The notes: generated from the sequence alone by a model not told the origin. A stretch of DNA of 57,088 bases from Actinomycetes bacterium (GCA_023418575.1 JAEZZM010000033.1:1-57088); one strand, 5' to 3'; shown: positions 17,546 to 27,204, numbered from the stretch's first letter. Made by a program: numbers and translations.

Positions 17546-18280
17546 TTAAACGTTTCTAATACGTTCAACTGAATAAAATTCCGCTAAAGCTTCCGCCTGA
17601 GCTTTAGAAAGATAACGATCAGAATAGTAATAGTGATCCTTGTTTGAAGCGTAACACTCATGAATATCCTGATATGCCTCATGCTTTTGAGCCTGTTCAA
17701 AGGCCTCATATATTTCATCTTGGCTTAAACAAAAAGGTTCTAGCAACAAGGTTTTTTCAAGCATTGGTCGAGGGTAGATTTCACTTTCATAACGCACCGT
17801 TTGTACAAAGGTGGCAAGATTGTTTTGCTCCAACATAAGAAGGGTATTTTTTGCCCAATTATCAGCCATAAACTTACTAGAGTAATAGAGTTTTTGTATT
17901 AGCCCATCTTCGTTTGGGCTACTTAGTTCCAGTACTTTCAAATCAGTGAATTCAAGTTCAGCGCTTAATTCTTCATCGTCTCTATAAGCCTGGTCACGTT
18001 CACAAAATTGTTCGTAGCTAATTTCTGGATGAAAAAACTCATCAAGCTGTTGAGGCATGTGAATAAGCCGCCCCTCCTGGGAGGCGCTGCGAATTGCTAA
18101 GATAAAGTCTCCATAACCCTCATCAAAAAGCTCTTCTTGTTGCTGGGGACTTAACTCATCCCATACGATGTCCTGTGCAAAATCTTGTTCTGCACCTTGT
18201 GTGAGATCTTGTGTGAGATCTTGTTCTGCGTCTTGCACGAGATCTTCCCTGGTCACATTTACTGAGTCTATTGAATCCAT
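17546..18280 (-). CDS. Acidic protein of unknown function
   Basis: 244 residues, very acidic. It begins with Gln/Asp-rich imperfect repeats of about 8 residues (EQDLTQDLTQ, EQDFAQD). The rest is predicted mainly helical with several Tyr/Phe-rich segments. GAGGGG nine bases before ATG 18280 (minus strand) supports the start. No domain is recognised. It is divergent from the LuxR gene at 18569 across a 288-nt gap, which holds short A/T-rich repeats (18301-18360) and probably both promoters. Confidence 0.65.
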   Translation of the reverse strand: MDSIDSVNVTREDLVQDAEQDLTQDLTQGAEQDFAQDIVWDELSPQQQEELFDEGYGDFILAIRSASQEGRLIHMPQQLDEFFHPEISYEQFCERDQAYRDDEELSAELEFTDLKVLELSSPNEDGLIQKLYYSSKFMADNWAKNTLLMLEQNNLATFVQTVRYESEIYPRPMLEKTLLLEPFCLSQDEIYEAFEQAQKHEAYQDIHECYASNKDHYYYSDRYLSKAQAEALAEFYSVERIRNV

Positions 18281-18568
18281 CGAGCAAACCCCTCTTTTTT
18301 GCTTGATACTAAGCCCTAAAACTAAAAACTAAACGTAAAAACTAAGATCTAAGCCGTAGTAAGCCAACGCAAAACCAAATAAGCGGCTATACTGGCTCTA
18401 TGTGGCCCTATGTGGCAGCTGCTTCAGGTACGCTTTTATCGGCAGCTTAATCATAGGCAAGTTCTCTGCTCTGCAATCCCCTCTTATAGGTGATACCATC
18501 AAGATAGTCAAAAAGATAGACATTAATTAGATAGATATATATTTAGCTGCTTAGCAGGAGAGGGTTGG

Positions 18569-20059
18569 ATGCAAAAGCTGCTACCGTACATACTTATGTT
18601 TGGCATAACTAGAGCCTGTGCCATCATCATCTCATATGATAGCTACCTAAGATCTGATGCGGGCATGGTGGGTGAGTCCTTATCGCTCATAACCTGCTTG
18701 GTGCTCATAGTGTTATGCATCTTTAATAGGCTTATTCCGATACAAGAGCGCGCTTTAAGGCTGAGTACTTATATAGCTTGCGGCCTCTGTTTTATCGTGC
18801 CTTTGTCTCTAATAGTATTTAATAACTGGTATCCTTCAAATTTTTGGCTTAATTACAGCGCTATACTTCTCATGTTTATTGCCTGCAACTGGCTTTTATT
18901 TGCGATAATACAAAAGCTTAAAGGGCTTGATGTAAGAAGTCTTCTGGGCCTGGTGCTTTTAGCGGTTGTGGTATCTGAGCTTTGTATCTATGTAAGCTCT
19001 CTTTTTGAGGAGAGCACTCGCTACCTTATCACCAGCACATTAGTGCTGTTTTTAAGGTATTTGTGGTATAAGCAGGATAGTTTTGAGCGCTCCTTAGATG
19101 AGTTTAAGGAACAGGCCTACCACCTGGCTTTTTCAACAAGTCTTAATTTGCAGCCAAAGTTTTTGAGCCACTTTTTTCTCGGCATCATACTGCTGGCTAT
19201 ACCCACTGGTATAGCCCGCTCTTATCCACATGGACAAAGTATTGCTTTTAGCTGGTATAGTCAGCTTTCATACGTAGTGCTGGTACTAGCTTTGGCGCTG
19301 GCGCTTTATTACATTTTTGTATATAAAGCAGCTGCTGGAGCCCAGGTTTTATTGTGGCTAGTAGCTTTTGGACTTTTTATTCTGTGTACCTGCCTGTATT
19401 TTGCTGTGCCTGATGAGCCGGTTTATGGGGCGGTTTTTGCTACGGCGCTCAATATCTATCTTTTGTCCTTGTGCTGGTATACCGCTTTATTATTAAGCTC
19501 TTATGGTAGATACTCTCCTTTGTTTTATTACACCATATGCTGGACTGCATATATGATACCGCGCTATCTGGGCCGTTATTTATCGTTTGAACTTTCTGAG
19601 AGGGTTTTAAATCCTCAAAGTATACTGGTTGTTATGTGTCTTTTGGCGCTTCTTAGTGCACTGAGTGTATTTGGCTATTTTTTGTATACAAGCTATAAGT
19701 CATTAGAGCATATGCAAAATATTTGTTTAAACCGCCTTTTGAGCTCTAGTGAAAAGCAAGTTTCTAAGCACGATAAACTCCTGGGCCTTCCAGAGATAAA
19801 TGAGCAAACTCAGGCACAGGACCTTAGACGCTTTGGCATGCAAAAAAGTATTATCAAACTTGCAGATATTTATAAACTTACTAATAGAGAACAAGAAGTT
19901 TTGTGTCTCTTTGCTTTGGGGTATACGCAAAAGAATATTGCTGAAGAGCTCAACTTATCTCCTTCTACTGTGCATACGCATATTAAGCATGTTTATAGCA
20001 AAACTAACTTGCATTCACGACAAGATCTTATCGACTTCTTAGATACGTATAGCTCTTAG
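18569..20059 (+). CDS. Membrane-bound LuxR-family transcriptional regulator (12 TM)
   Basis: 496 residues. Residues 1-400 are about twelve membrane segments; residues 430-492 form a GerE/LuxR DNA-binding domain with LTNREQEVLCLFALGYTQKN followed by LSPSTVHTHIKHVYSKTNL. This layout is characteristic of Eggerthellaceae, where such proteins sit beside respiratory reductase genes they probably control. There is no receiver domain, so sensing is likely through the membrane part. It lies directly upstream of, and on the same strand as, the AOR operon, with two candidate palindromic sites between them. Confidence 0.88.
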   Translation: MQKLLPYILMFGITRACAIIISYDSYLRSDAGMVGESLSLITCLVLIVLCIFNRLIPIQERALRLSTYIACGLCFIVPLSLIVFNNWYPSNFWLNYSAILLMFIACNWLLFAIIQKLKGLDVRSLLGLVLLAVVVSELCIYVSSLFEESTRYLITSTLVLFLRYLWYKQDSFERSLDEFKEQAYHLAFSTSLNLQPKFLSHFFLGIILLAIPTGIARSYPHGQSIAFSWYSQLSYVVLVLALALALYYIFVYKAAAGAQVLLWLVAFGLFILCTCLYFAVPDEPVYGAVFATALNIYLLSLCWYTALLLSSYGRYSPLFYYTICWTAYMIPRYLGRYLSFELSERVLNPQSILVVMCLLALLSALSVFGYFLYTSYKSLEHMQNICLNRLLSSSEKQVSKHDKLLGLPEINEQTQAQDLRRFGMQKSIIKLADIYKLTNREQEVLCLFALGYTQKNIAEELNLSPSTVHTHIKHVYSKTNLHSRQDLIDFLDTYSS

Positions 20060-20074
20060 TGCCCATATAGGTAA

Positions 20075-20158
20075 GGTGCAGCAGGATCATCAAAGATAAG
20101 CAAGGCGCAGCAAGCTCAGTAAGGCGTAGCAAGGATCAGCAAGGCTCAGCAAGCTCAA
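20075..20158 (+). repeat. Degenerate short tandem repeat downstream of the LuxR gene
   Basis: Imperfect repeats of about 10-15 bp based on GCAAGGCTCA/GCAAGCTCA. They do not code and form no clear hairpin. The rest of the 273-nt gap to 20332 holds candidate operators and the promoter of the AOR operon. Confidence 0.7.
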
Positions 20159-20256
20159 ACAGTTACCTGCTACTTACCTTAAGTGAAGAATTTGCTGTGC
20201 CTTATGCACTATTCTAAAACTAGAATAATCACTTAAGCTGCTACTTTATCTTCATA

Positions 20257-20269
20257 CCCTATAGTAGGG
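20257..20269. promoter_or_regulatory. Candidate LuxR-type operator before the AOR operon
   Basis: CCCTATAGTAGGG is a perfect 5+3+5 palindrome 64 nt before the AOR start. A second looser palindrome (ACCTAT with ACAGGT, near 20289-20308) lies closer to the gene. Palindromes of this size fit GerE-type dimers, and the adjacent membrane LuxR protein is the obvious candidate. Binding is inferred only. Confidence 0.35.
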
Positions 20270-20332
20270 GATAGGCTTTCTTATATATACCTATAGCATT
20301 GACAGGTGTAGAAGAATAGAGAGGGGGAATCT

Positions 20333-22459
20333 ATGCCTAAGTCAGAACACTATGGTTGGGCTGGTAAAATTGCGCGCATTAATGTGGGCAATGGGCAGAT
20401 TTCAGAGGTCTCTACAGAGCCTTATAAACAGTTTATTGGTGGCATGGGGCTTGCCAATAAGATCATTTATGATGAGGTGCCTGCAGGGACACATCCATTT
20501 GATGAGGCAAGCAAGGTAGTCTTTGCTGTGGGTCCTCTTACTGCATCAGGAGTTCCCCTGGGCGGAAGAACCACAGCCTCATTTTTATCAACCTTTACCA
20601 AAGATTTTTTGGTAGTAGATGCACATATGGGAGGCATGCTGGGTGCTCGCATTAAGTTTTCTGGGCATGACGGCATCATTATTGAAGGAAAAAGCGATAC
20701 TCCCGTCTACATCTTTATTGATAACGATAAGATCAAAATTCTTGACGCGCAGGACCTTTGGGGATTGGGAACGCGCGAAGTAGATGAGATTATCTGCCAA
20801 CGCCACGGAAAAGGAACGGTGTGTGCTGCTATTGGTGAAGCAGGAGAGAACCTTCTTCCGTATGCTGTGGTTATCAATTCACGCTGCCACTCTGGAGGGG
20901 CTGGTATTGGAGCTATTTTGGGCTCCAAAAAAGTTAAGTGCATTGCGGTTAAAGGAACTTTGTCTGTAAAGGTTAAAGACCCAAAGCAGGTAGCAGAACT
21001 TAGTGATTATATGCTAAGAGAAGTTATTGGCTCCAACAATAATCACGTTGTTCCTTCTACGCAGCAGTCCTGGGCAGAGTATTGGGATGCTGGTAGTCGT
21101 TGGACCGCTCAAAAGGGCTTGGTATGGGGCGCTGCTGAAGGTGGCCCTATTGATACGGGTGAGCCCAAGCCATATGAGATCAATACCGTTGGTTATCGCT
21201 GCATGAAGTCTGTTAAGGATCTGGGGCCAGAAGCAGCAAAATATACCGTAAAGATGGATGGCTGCCATTCTTGTCCAATTCACTGTTATTCAGATCTTAA
21301 AATGCCTGGTTTAAAGGAAGCTTCTGGTTATGAGACGGGTGGAAATACCTGTGCTGCTCAAGCTCCTGTTACCTGGTATATGGAGCCCTTCTTAAAGATG
21401 GGTTTGGACGATAAGCCAGACCTGGGCATACTGTGGAACCTTACCACAAATAACACCATGGATAGGCTGGGTATATGGTGCAATTATGCTCAGTTGTATC
21501 GTGATATTGCCTATTGCATCGTGAGCGGAATTTTCAAACGTGTTTTGCCAGCAGAAGAATATGCACTCTTTGACTGGAATAAGTTTAGCCCTGAGGTCGC
21601 AGACCCTTCCATTATGGTAGAGATCTTAGAGCATATTGCTAAAAACAATAATGAGATGAGCTATCTTGCTCATGGTCCTTTGGTTTGGTGTGAGCGCTGG
21701 GGCTGCATGGATTGGTTTAATAACCCCAAGTCAACCCTTATTTCACCAAGAGGTTGGCCCGTGCATCATGCAATTGAGTGCTGCTCACAAGTTGGAGCTC
21801 TCTATAATGTGCTCTTTAACCGAGACGACATGATTCACTCAGCCGTAAATTTCCAAGGTTGTGGCCTTCCTCTAGAGCTTAAAAAAGCAATTTCAAAAGA
21901 GGTTTGGGGTTCTGAGGATGCCTATGATCCTCCTAAAAACTACACACCCATGAATCCCTATAAGGCAGAATTTGCATGGTGGTCAGTGGTAACAGATGTG
22001 TTGCATGACTCTTTAACTCTGTGCAATTGGGTATGGCCCATGACCGTATCTCCTGCTAAAGAGCGTGACTACCGAGGAGATCTTGACCTAGAGGCCAAGT
22101 TTTATACCGCGGTTACAGGCGAAGAGATTACTACCCAAGAGCTCTATCATCGTGCAGCAGCTGTAATGACGCTGCAGCGTGCCAACACCATTAGAGGTAT
22201 GAAGACCAGTAATATGCGTCAAGAGCATGACCTGCTTACTAACTGGGCTTTTGATAAAGATCCAGATATTGCTGCCTTTAGCCCTGGTACCGACAAGATG
22301 GATAGAGAAGACTTCCAGCTGGCGCTCACCATGCTGTATAAGCGTTTTGGTTGGGACGAGAAAAGCGGTGGTTTGAGCCGCGCTTGCTTAGAGTCTTATG
22401 GTCTTAAAGATGTTGCTGATGAGCTTGATGCTCTCAATCTTTTAGTGAAGGAGGCTTAA
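20333..22459 (+). CDS. Aldehyde ferredoxin oxidoreductase family tungsten enzyme
   Basis: 708 residues, a full-length AOR-family protein: N-terminal domain with GGRTTASFLS and the RIKFSGHDGIIIEG stretch, then the [4Fe-4S] set C311-x2-C314-x3-C318 and the distal C564 in DSLTLC. The family uses a W (or Mo) bis-pyranopterin cofactor to interconvert carboxylic acids and aldehydes, or less characterised substrates in the YdhV branch. The following polyferredoxin resembles the YdhY partner seen with YdhV in E. coli. GAGGGGGA precedes ATG 20333. First gene of a five-gene operon with gaps under 15 nt. Confidence 0.9.
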   Translation: MPKSEHYGWAGKIARINVGNGQISEVSTEPYKQFIGGMGLANKIIYDEVPAGTHPFDEASKVVFAVGPLTASGVPLGGRTTASFLSTFTKDFLVVDAHMGGMLGARIKFSGHDGIIIEGKSDTPVYIFIDNDKIKILDAQDLWGLGTREVDEIICQRHGKGTVCAAIGEAGENLLPYAVVINSRCHSGGAGIGAILGSKKVKCIAVKGTLSVKVKDPKQVAELSDYMLREVIGSNNNHVVPSTQQSWAEYWDAGSRWTAQKGLVWGAAEGGPIDTGEPKPYEINTVGYRCMKSVKDLGPEAAKYTVKMDGCHSCPIHCYSDLKMPGLKEASGYETGGNTCAAQAPVTWYMEPFLKMGLDDKPDLGILWNLTTNNTMDRLGIWCNYAQLYRDIAYCIVSGIFKRVLPAEEYALFDWNKFSPEVADPSIMVEILEHIAKNNNEMSYLAHGPLVWCERWGCMDWFNNPKSTLISPRGWPVHHAIECCSQVGALYNVLFNRDDMIHSAVNFQGCGLPLELKKAISKEVWGSEDAYDPPKNYTPMNPYKAEFAWWSVVTDVLHDSLTLCNWVWPMTVSPAKERDYRGDLDLEAKFYTAVTGEEITTQELYHRAAAVMTLQRANTIRGMKTSNMRQEHDLLTNWAFDKDPDIAAFSPGTDKMDREDFQLALTMLYKRFGWDEKSGGLSRACLESYGLKDVADELDALNLLVKEA

Positions 22460-22465
22460 GGAATC

Positions 22466-23245
22466 ATGTCTGAACAAGATCGTCACTCCAAACTTAAAGA
22501 GAAACTAAATGCAGCTAGTCAAGCATCAGGTGCGCAGATAGACCAGCAGGAAAAAGAAGAGCAATCTAGCCTGGGCGATACGGGCGCAACAAAGAAAAAG
22601 CGCAGTTTAAACTTAGACCGCAGGCAGTTTTCCGTATTAAGTGGAGTGTCAATTGCAGCCTTGGTGGCTGTTGGTGCGCTCAGCAGATGGGGCGTTACTC
22701 AAGAGGCGCTTTCAAAGGGCTTAGTGGGCATTAAAAGCACCCCCAACAAGATGATAGTTACGCATAGAGCTCGTTGTTCGGGCTGTCAGCGCTGTGAGCT
22801 TGCTTGCTCTCTTAAAAATAGCAGGAAGGCAAGCTCTGAGGTAGCACGTATTAAAGTATGGCGTAATTACCAGTACGGAGCGTTTATGGGCTCTGGTGAA
22901 GGTGTGCTGGGAGATTTTAACTATACCCAAGACTTTTGCAAACAGTGTAAACATGCCTTATGCATGGAATTTTGTCCCATGAGCGCTATTGTTCCTGATA
23001 GTAAAACAGGTGCGCGCATTGTTTTGGATGATCGTTGTATTGGCTGTGGAACCTGCCATGAGGCTTGTCCCTGGAACATGCCAACAATAGATAAAGAAAC
23101 TGGTAAGTCTACCAAATGTATTTCATGCGGACGCTGTGCTCGTCAATGTCCCAATAAAGCAATTGAATTTATTGACTGGCAAGATGTGGCGGATGAATAT
23201 CTCAAACGTGAGGGTAGAGCCACTACCAATCAACTGCTAAGGTAG
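22466..23245 (+). CDS. Four-cluster ferredoxin with Tat-like signal (YdhY-like electron carrier)
   Basis: 259 residues. An unusually long charged N-terminus leads to DRRQFSVLSG and a hydrophobic stretch (about 52-75), a twin-arginine-type signal or anchor. After it come four [4Fe-4S] motif sets: CSGCQRCELAC, CKQCKHALCMEFC, CIGCGTCHEAC and CISCGRCARQC. It probably takes electrons to or from the AOR protein encoded just upstream (6-nt gap). If it is exported while AOR is not, the pair would lie on opposite sides of the membrane, so a retained anchor is an alternative. Second gene in the operon. Confidence 0.85.
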   Translation: MSEQDRHSKLKEKLNAASQASGAQIDQQEKEEQSSLGDTGATKKKRSLNLDRRQFSVLSGVSIAALVAVGALSRWGVTQEALSKGLVGIKSTPNKMIVTHRARCSGCQRCELACSLKNSRKASSEVARIKVWRNYQYGAFMGSGEGVLGDFNYTQDFCKQCKHALCMEFCPMSAIVPDSKTGARIVLDDRCIGCGTCHEACPWNMPTIDKETGKSTKCISCGRCARQCPNKAIEFIDWQDVADEYLKREGRATTNQLLR

Positions 23246-23258
23246 GAGGGAGCAGACT

Positions 23259-25754
23259 ATGAAAAACATTGAACGTCGCAGTTTTATTAAAAGTACTTCT
23301 GCTGCCGCAGCTTTAGTAGCCGCATGTGGAGCTCATAAAGCCATAGCTCAAGATGAGGAGCAAATAAGACCTGGACAGGCTCAAGAAATTCATGATGTTG
23401 AGATTTCAAGATCACTGTGTAATGCCTGCCCCAACCAGTGCGGCATTAGATTGTTTGTGGAAAAGGGCAAGTACTGGAAGCTTTTGGGCGATAAAAACCA
23501 TCCCCATTCAAAAGGCCATCTGTGCACCCGTGGCTACGGCTATCCTCGTGCTAACTACTCAGAGATGAGAATTAGCTCACCTATGCGTAAAACACAAGGA
23601 GCTAAGCTTGAGGCCTGCTCTTGGGATGAAGCGCTTCAAATGGTATCTCAAGCCATCAATGAGCAGCGTAGCAAAGATCCTCAAGGCATAGCGCTGTTAC
23701 AAGATGCGCGCGCATCAAAGCAGCGTTACGGAAAGCGCTTCATTAATGCCTTGGGCTCCGCGCAATATTTTAGTGATGCTGCAAGCTCCAATCTTGCACT
23801 CTTAGAGGCATCTTTGTTAAGCATGGGCTGCGCACTTACCCCAGATTATGAGCATGCAAAGTGCTGTCTTTTTGTTGGTAAGTCCTATGGTCAAGGCTTT
23901 AGACCTCATGAGCTTCCAGAGATTATGAAAGCTAAAGCATCTGGCATGAAGGTGATTTACTTAGGTCCCAAGCTTGATGAAAGTTTTAGCATTGTGGACC
24001 TGTGGATCCCCGTGCGTGCAGGAACAGAACTTGCTTTCTTACTGGGTCTTGCTGCTTATATCATTAAGCGTAAAGCTTTCGATAAGAACTTTGTAAATCA
24101 GTATTGCCAGGGTTTTGAAGAGTTTGCACAAAGTTTAGAAGCGTATGATTTTGAATCTATGTTTGAGCTTTGTGGAATTAGCTCTCAGATCTTTGAAGAA
24201 TGTGCAAATTCTTTAATAGATGCAGCTCCCGCAGCTTTGGTAGATACCAGTTGGAACGGCGTATTTGGTGCAGCATATCATAATAGCTTTGATACAGCTC
24301 GTTGCTCAATTATGATCAACGCTCTTCTCGGAAACATTAACCAAAAAGGTGGTTGCTGTATTTTACCCGAGCCTCAGCTTAAAGAAGAGGGAGGCAAGAT
24401 CAAAGAGCTACCAAAGATCCAAGCTCAAGCCTACGGAGCAGAGAAACATCCTCTGCTGGGTTATCTTTCCTCAAGCGCGGCCGACCTTCTAGAGGCATGC
24501 AAGGAAGGCAATATTGGAGTACTCATTATTCAGGGCAGCAATATTGTGCGCGATTTTATCGCACCAAAAGACGCCTTAGAAGCGCTGAGTAAGGTACCAT
24601 GCAAGATTTACATTGGTAGCCTTAAAGATGAGACCGCAGCTATCTGTGATCTAGTTTTGCCAGAAATGAGTTATTTAGAGCAAAAAGATTGTGTGCAAAG
24701 CTTTGCTGGTATAGAGCCTGTAGTTGCAATGAGAAGACCTTTAGTAGATAAGATCTGTGAAGAGGCTAAAAGCTTTGATGAGATTTATACGCAGCTTGCA
24801 GCTCTTTGCGGTATTGCAGAATACTTTGATTTTAGCTTAGATGAGTTCAACGCTCAGCTTATAAGTTCTCTTGGCTTAAATTATGAGCAGCTTCTCAAAG
24901 AGGGCATGATTAGTATGGGTAAGCAGTTTGAATATGGCGCTGCTCCCCAATTCTATACGCCATCTAAAAAGCTTGAGTTTAGCCTTGATCTTGCAAAGAA
25001 GGCGGGTCTTCAAGGAGTTCCATCTTTTGATCTGCAAAAAGCTTTAAAGCAAGCACAAGAGCTAGGTCATCTTGCCTTGCTTTCGCAGGTGAAATTTGCA
25101 GTTGATAAAGACAAGTTTTCTCATGCAGCTTCTGCAGGGCTTTCTAAGTCTATTGCCGATAAAAACTGGGAAAAAGAGTTTGCTACACAGGCTCCAAGCG
25201 CAGGTATGCAGTTAAGCGCTGAGGCTGCAGCTACTGCTTCGGCTGCTGCTGGGGGCGCTGGGGCAACTCCTGAGGCTACTGCAGCTCAGCAAGAAAAGCC
25301 AGAAACGCTTATAGCACGCCTTATAACGGGTGAGCAAAGCATGCACTCTAAGACTACGACCTCTCAGGCTCCATATCTTGCTGAAATTTCAAAGATGTAT
25401 AAGCTTGATGAGCTTTTGATAAATGATAAAACAGCAGCGCTTTATGAGCTTAAGTCTGGCGATAAGGTTGAGCTTATTTCTGATCGTGCAAGTACAAAGG
25501 CCGTGGTAAAGACTACAAGCTGCATTGAGCCTTGCTCAGTATTTGCTCCTTTGCATTATGCCGCTGTAAGCTCTGATGATTTTGAGGGTCTTGAGACTAT
25601 GTCTTTCAAAGAGCTACAAAACTTCATGGGAAAACAGGCATATTTGCAGTCTTCAAGCAAGATTGAGCAACATAGATCTCCCAAAGCAGACGCTGCCACC
25701 GGAGCTTATAGCTTTAATGAGGTCTTGGTAGAGATTAAGAAGGTGAATGCATAA
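23259..25754 (+). CDS. Molybdopterin oxidoreductase, DMSO reductase family (catalytic subunit)
   Basis: 831 residues. A Tat signal (ERRSFIKS, then a hydrophobic segment) precedes a [4Fe-4S] site C54-x2-C57-x3-C61-x27-C89 and the long Mo-bisPGD domain typical of the family. Where relatives such as PhsA/PsrA have a Cys-containing segment after about residue 165 (the metal ligand), this protein reads SDAASSNLA. The ligand may therefore be Ser, or the active site may differ. An Ala/Gly-rich linker lies at about 652-685. With the DmsB-like and NrfD-like genes that follow it forms a membrane oxidoreductase. The substrate is not predictable. Confidence 0.85.
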   Translation: MKNIERRSFIKSTSAAAALVAACGAHKAIAQDEEQIRPGQAQEIHDVEISRSLCNACPNQCGIRLFVEKGKYWKLLGDKNHPHSKGHLCTRGYGYPRANYSEMRISSPMRKTQGAKLEACSWDEALQMVSQAINEQRSKDPQGIALLQDARASKQRYGKRFINALGSAQYFSDAASSNLALLEASLLSMGCALTPDYEHAKCCLFVGKSYGQGFRPHELPEIMKAKASGMKVIYLGPKLDESFSIVDLWIPVRAGTELAFLLGLAAYIIKRKAFDKNFVNQYCQGFEEFAQSLEAYDFESMFELCGISSQIFEECANSLIDAAPAALVDTSWNGVFGAAYHNSFDTARCSIMINALLGNINQKGGCCILPEPQLKEEGGKIKELPKIQAQAYGAEKHPLLGYLSSSAADLLEACKEGNIGVLIIQGSNIVRDFIAPKDALEALSKVPCKIYIGSLKDETAAICDLVLPEMSYLEQKDCVQSFAGIEPVVAMRRPLVDKICEEAKSFDEIYTQLAALCGIAEYFDFSLDEFNAQLISSLGLNYEQLLKEGMISMGKQFEYGAAPQFYTPSKKLEFSLDLAKKAGLQGVPSFDLQKALKQAQELGHLALLSQVKFAVDKDKFSHAASAGLSKSIADKNWEKEFATQAPSAGMQLSAEAAATASAAAGGAGATPEATAAQQEKPETLIARLITGEQSMHSKTTTSQAPYLAEISKMYKLDELLINDKTAALYELKSGDKVELISDRASTKAVVKTTSCIEPCSVFAPLHYAAVSSDDFEGLETMSFKELQNFMGKQAYLQSSSKIEQHRSPKADAATGAYSFNEVLVEIKKVNA

Positions 25755-26293
25755 TGGCTCGCTATGGCATGCTCATTAACACCACTAAGTGTATTGGCTG
25801 CTGTGCTTGTAGAACAGCTTGTCAACAACAAAACAATCTTGAAGCTTCAGAAGCCTTTATTCGCTATGAGTATAAGGAAAGTGGGGCATATCCACAGGTC
25901 AAGAAAGAAACCATACCTTTGCAGTGCATGCATTGTGAGGATGCTCCTTGTAAAGAGGTGTGCCCCACAGGTGCTACTTATATGACAGCTGATGGTATTG
26001 TTTTGGTTGAGGAAAGCTGTTGTATTGGCTGTTTGTACTGCATGGCTGCATGTCCTTACTTAGTACGCGTACAAAGTCCTAAAACCCATGCAGTTCATAA
26101 ATGTCGTTTTTGTCACATGTTAAAAGAGCAAGGTAATGAGCCTTCTACCTGTGTTGAGGTTTGCCCAACTGGGGCTCGTGTTTTTGGTGATTTGGATGAT
26201 CCAAATTCAGATTTGGTGAAGGCAATCACACAAGATAATGCTCAACCCATAAAAGGTGACTTAACCAAGACCAAGATATTCTACGTGAGGTGA
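25754..26293 (+). CDS. DmsB/PsrB-like 4x[4Fe-4S] electron-transfer subunit
   Basis: 179 residues without a signal peptide, carried by the Tat-exported catalytic subunit. Four cysteine motifs: CIGCCACRTAC (13-23), CMHCEDAPCKEVC (near 58-70), CIGCLYCMAAC (near 91-101), and CRFC with the distal CVEVC near 116-137. The start codon shares one base with the previous stop (TAATG), and the end overlaps the next gene (GTGA). It would wire the molybdoenzyme to the membrane subunit. Confidence 0.93.
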   Translation: MARYGMLINTTKCIGCCACRTACQQQNNLEASEAFIRYEYKESGAYPQVKKETIPLQCMHCEDAPCKEVCPTGATYMTADGIVLVEESCCIGCLYCMAACPYLVRVQSPKTHAVHKCRFCHMLKEQGNEPSTCVEVCPTGARVFGDLDDPNSDLVKAITQDNAQPIKGDLTKTKIFYVR

Positions 26294-27162
26294 TCTATGT
26301 GATTTGGGGAACTATTATTGCCTGGTACCTCTTCTTAGCAGGTCTTGGAGCAGGTGCCTATATCTTTTCATGTTTAATTGAAAAGCTGTATCCACAGCAT
26401 CTAAAGATGAGAAAGATTGCACGCTATATTGCACCTTTGGCAGTTATGGTGGGTTTGGTGTTACTCATTTTTGATGCTAAAGCGGGATTATTTCATCCCT
26501 GGCGCTTTTTACTCTTAATAGCAAACTTGCATTCAGTAATGTCATGGGGTGTTATTTTCTTGGCACTCTTTATAGTTATAGCTTTGCTTATTGCTTTAGC
26601 TGAGTTTAAGTCCTGGGTGCTTCCCCGCTGGTTAATTGTGTTACAGCTTGTACTTGCGGTTTCAGTTGCAACCTATACCGGTGTACTTTTGGGCGTAGTT
26701 AGAACCTTCCCGCTGTGGAATAATCCCTTACTGCCGCTGCTTTTCTTGGTATCAGCGCTTTCTGCAGGTGCAGCTATTACCATTGGACTTACAGCCCTTA
26801 AAGCCCCAGATGAGGCCCTTAACTTGCACAGGCTTTCTGCTATGCACCTAGCCCTTCCTGTAGTTGAGGTAGTATTTATTGTGGTACTGCTCTTTATGAC
26901 GGCTTATGATTCTCAGTCAGCCGCACTGCAAACAGTAAAGTTGCTGGTAGCTGGAAAGTACGCCCTCATATTTTGGGCTGGTCTCATCATCTTGGGTCTT
27001 GTGGTTCCCTTTGCACTTGAGCTTTATAGCCACAAGCACGAAGGCCAGCAGGAATCTCTAAAGACTCTCACCATCTTGGCTCAAATTTGTGTACTTATTG
27101 GTGGATTTACCTTGCGCTATCTAGTGGTAGTATCAGCTCTGCCGGTTCACATTGTGAGTTAG
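26290..27162 (+). CDS. NrfD/PsrC-like membrane subunit
   Basis: 290 residues, about eight membrane helices, starting at GTG 26290 inside the previous stop. The pattern (a glycine-rich first helix with LAGLGAGAYIFS, then repeated long helices) fits the NrfD/PsrC family, which exchanges electrons with menaquinone without haem. It anchors the molybdoenzyme/FeS pair. A small 6-bp hairpin (TGGCTT/AAGCCA, near 27165-27180) follows and may be a weak terminator. Last gene of the AOR operon. Confidence 0.9.
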   Translation: MIYVIWGTIIAWYLFLAGLGAGAYIFSCLIEKLYPQHLKMRKIARYIAPLAVMVGLVLLIFDAKAGLFHPWRFLLLIANLHSVMSWGVIFLALFIVIALLIALAEFKSWVLPRWLIVLQLVLAVSVATYTGVLLGVVRTFPLWNNPLLPLLFLVSALSAGAAITIGLTALKAPDEALNLHRLSAMHLALPVVEVVFIVVLLFMTAYDSQSAALQTVKLLVAGKYALIFWAGLIILGLVVPFALELYSHKHEGQQESLKTLTILAQICVLIGGFTLRYLVVVSALPVHIVS

Positions 27163-27204
27163 ATATGGCTTTTCTAAGCCAGGCAAGGTTTTAAAACTTT
27201 TTAG

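Noticed and set aside
20075..20158. CRISPR-like array
   Set aside because: Units are short, imperfect and contiguous, with no spacers and no cas genes nearby.
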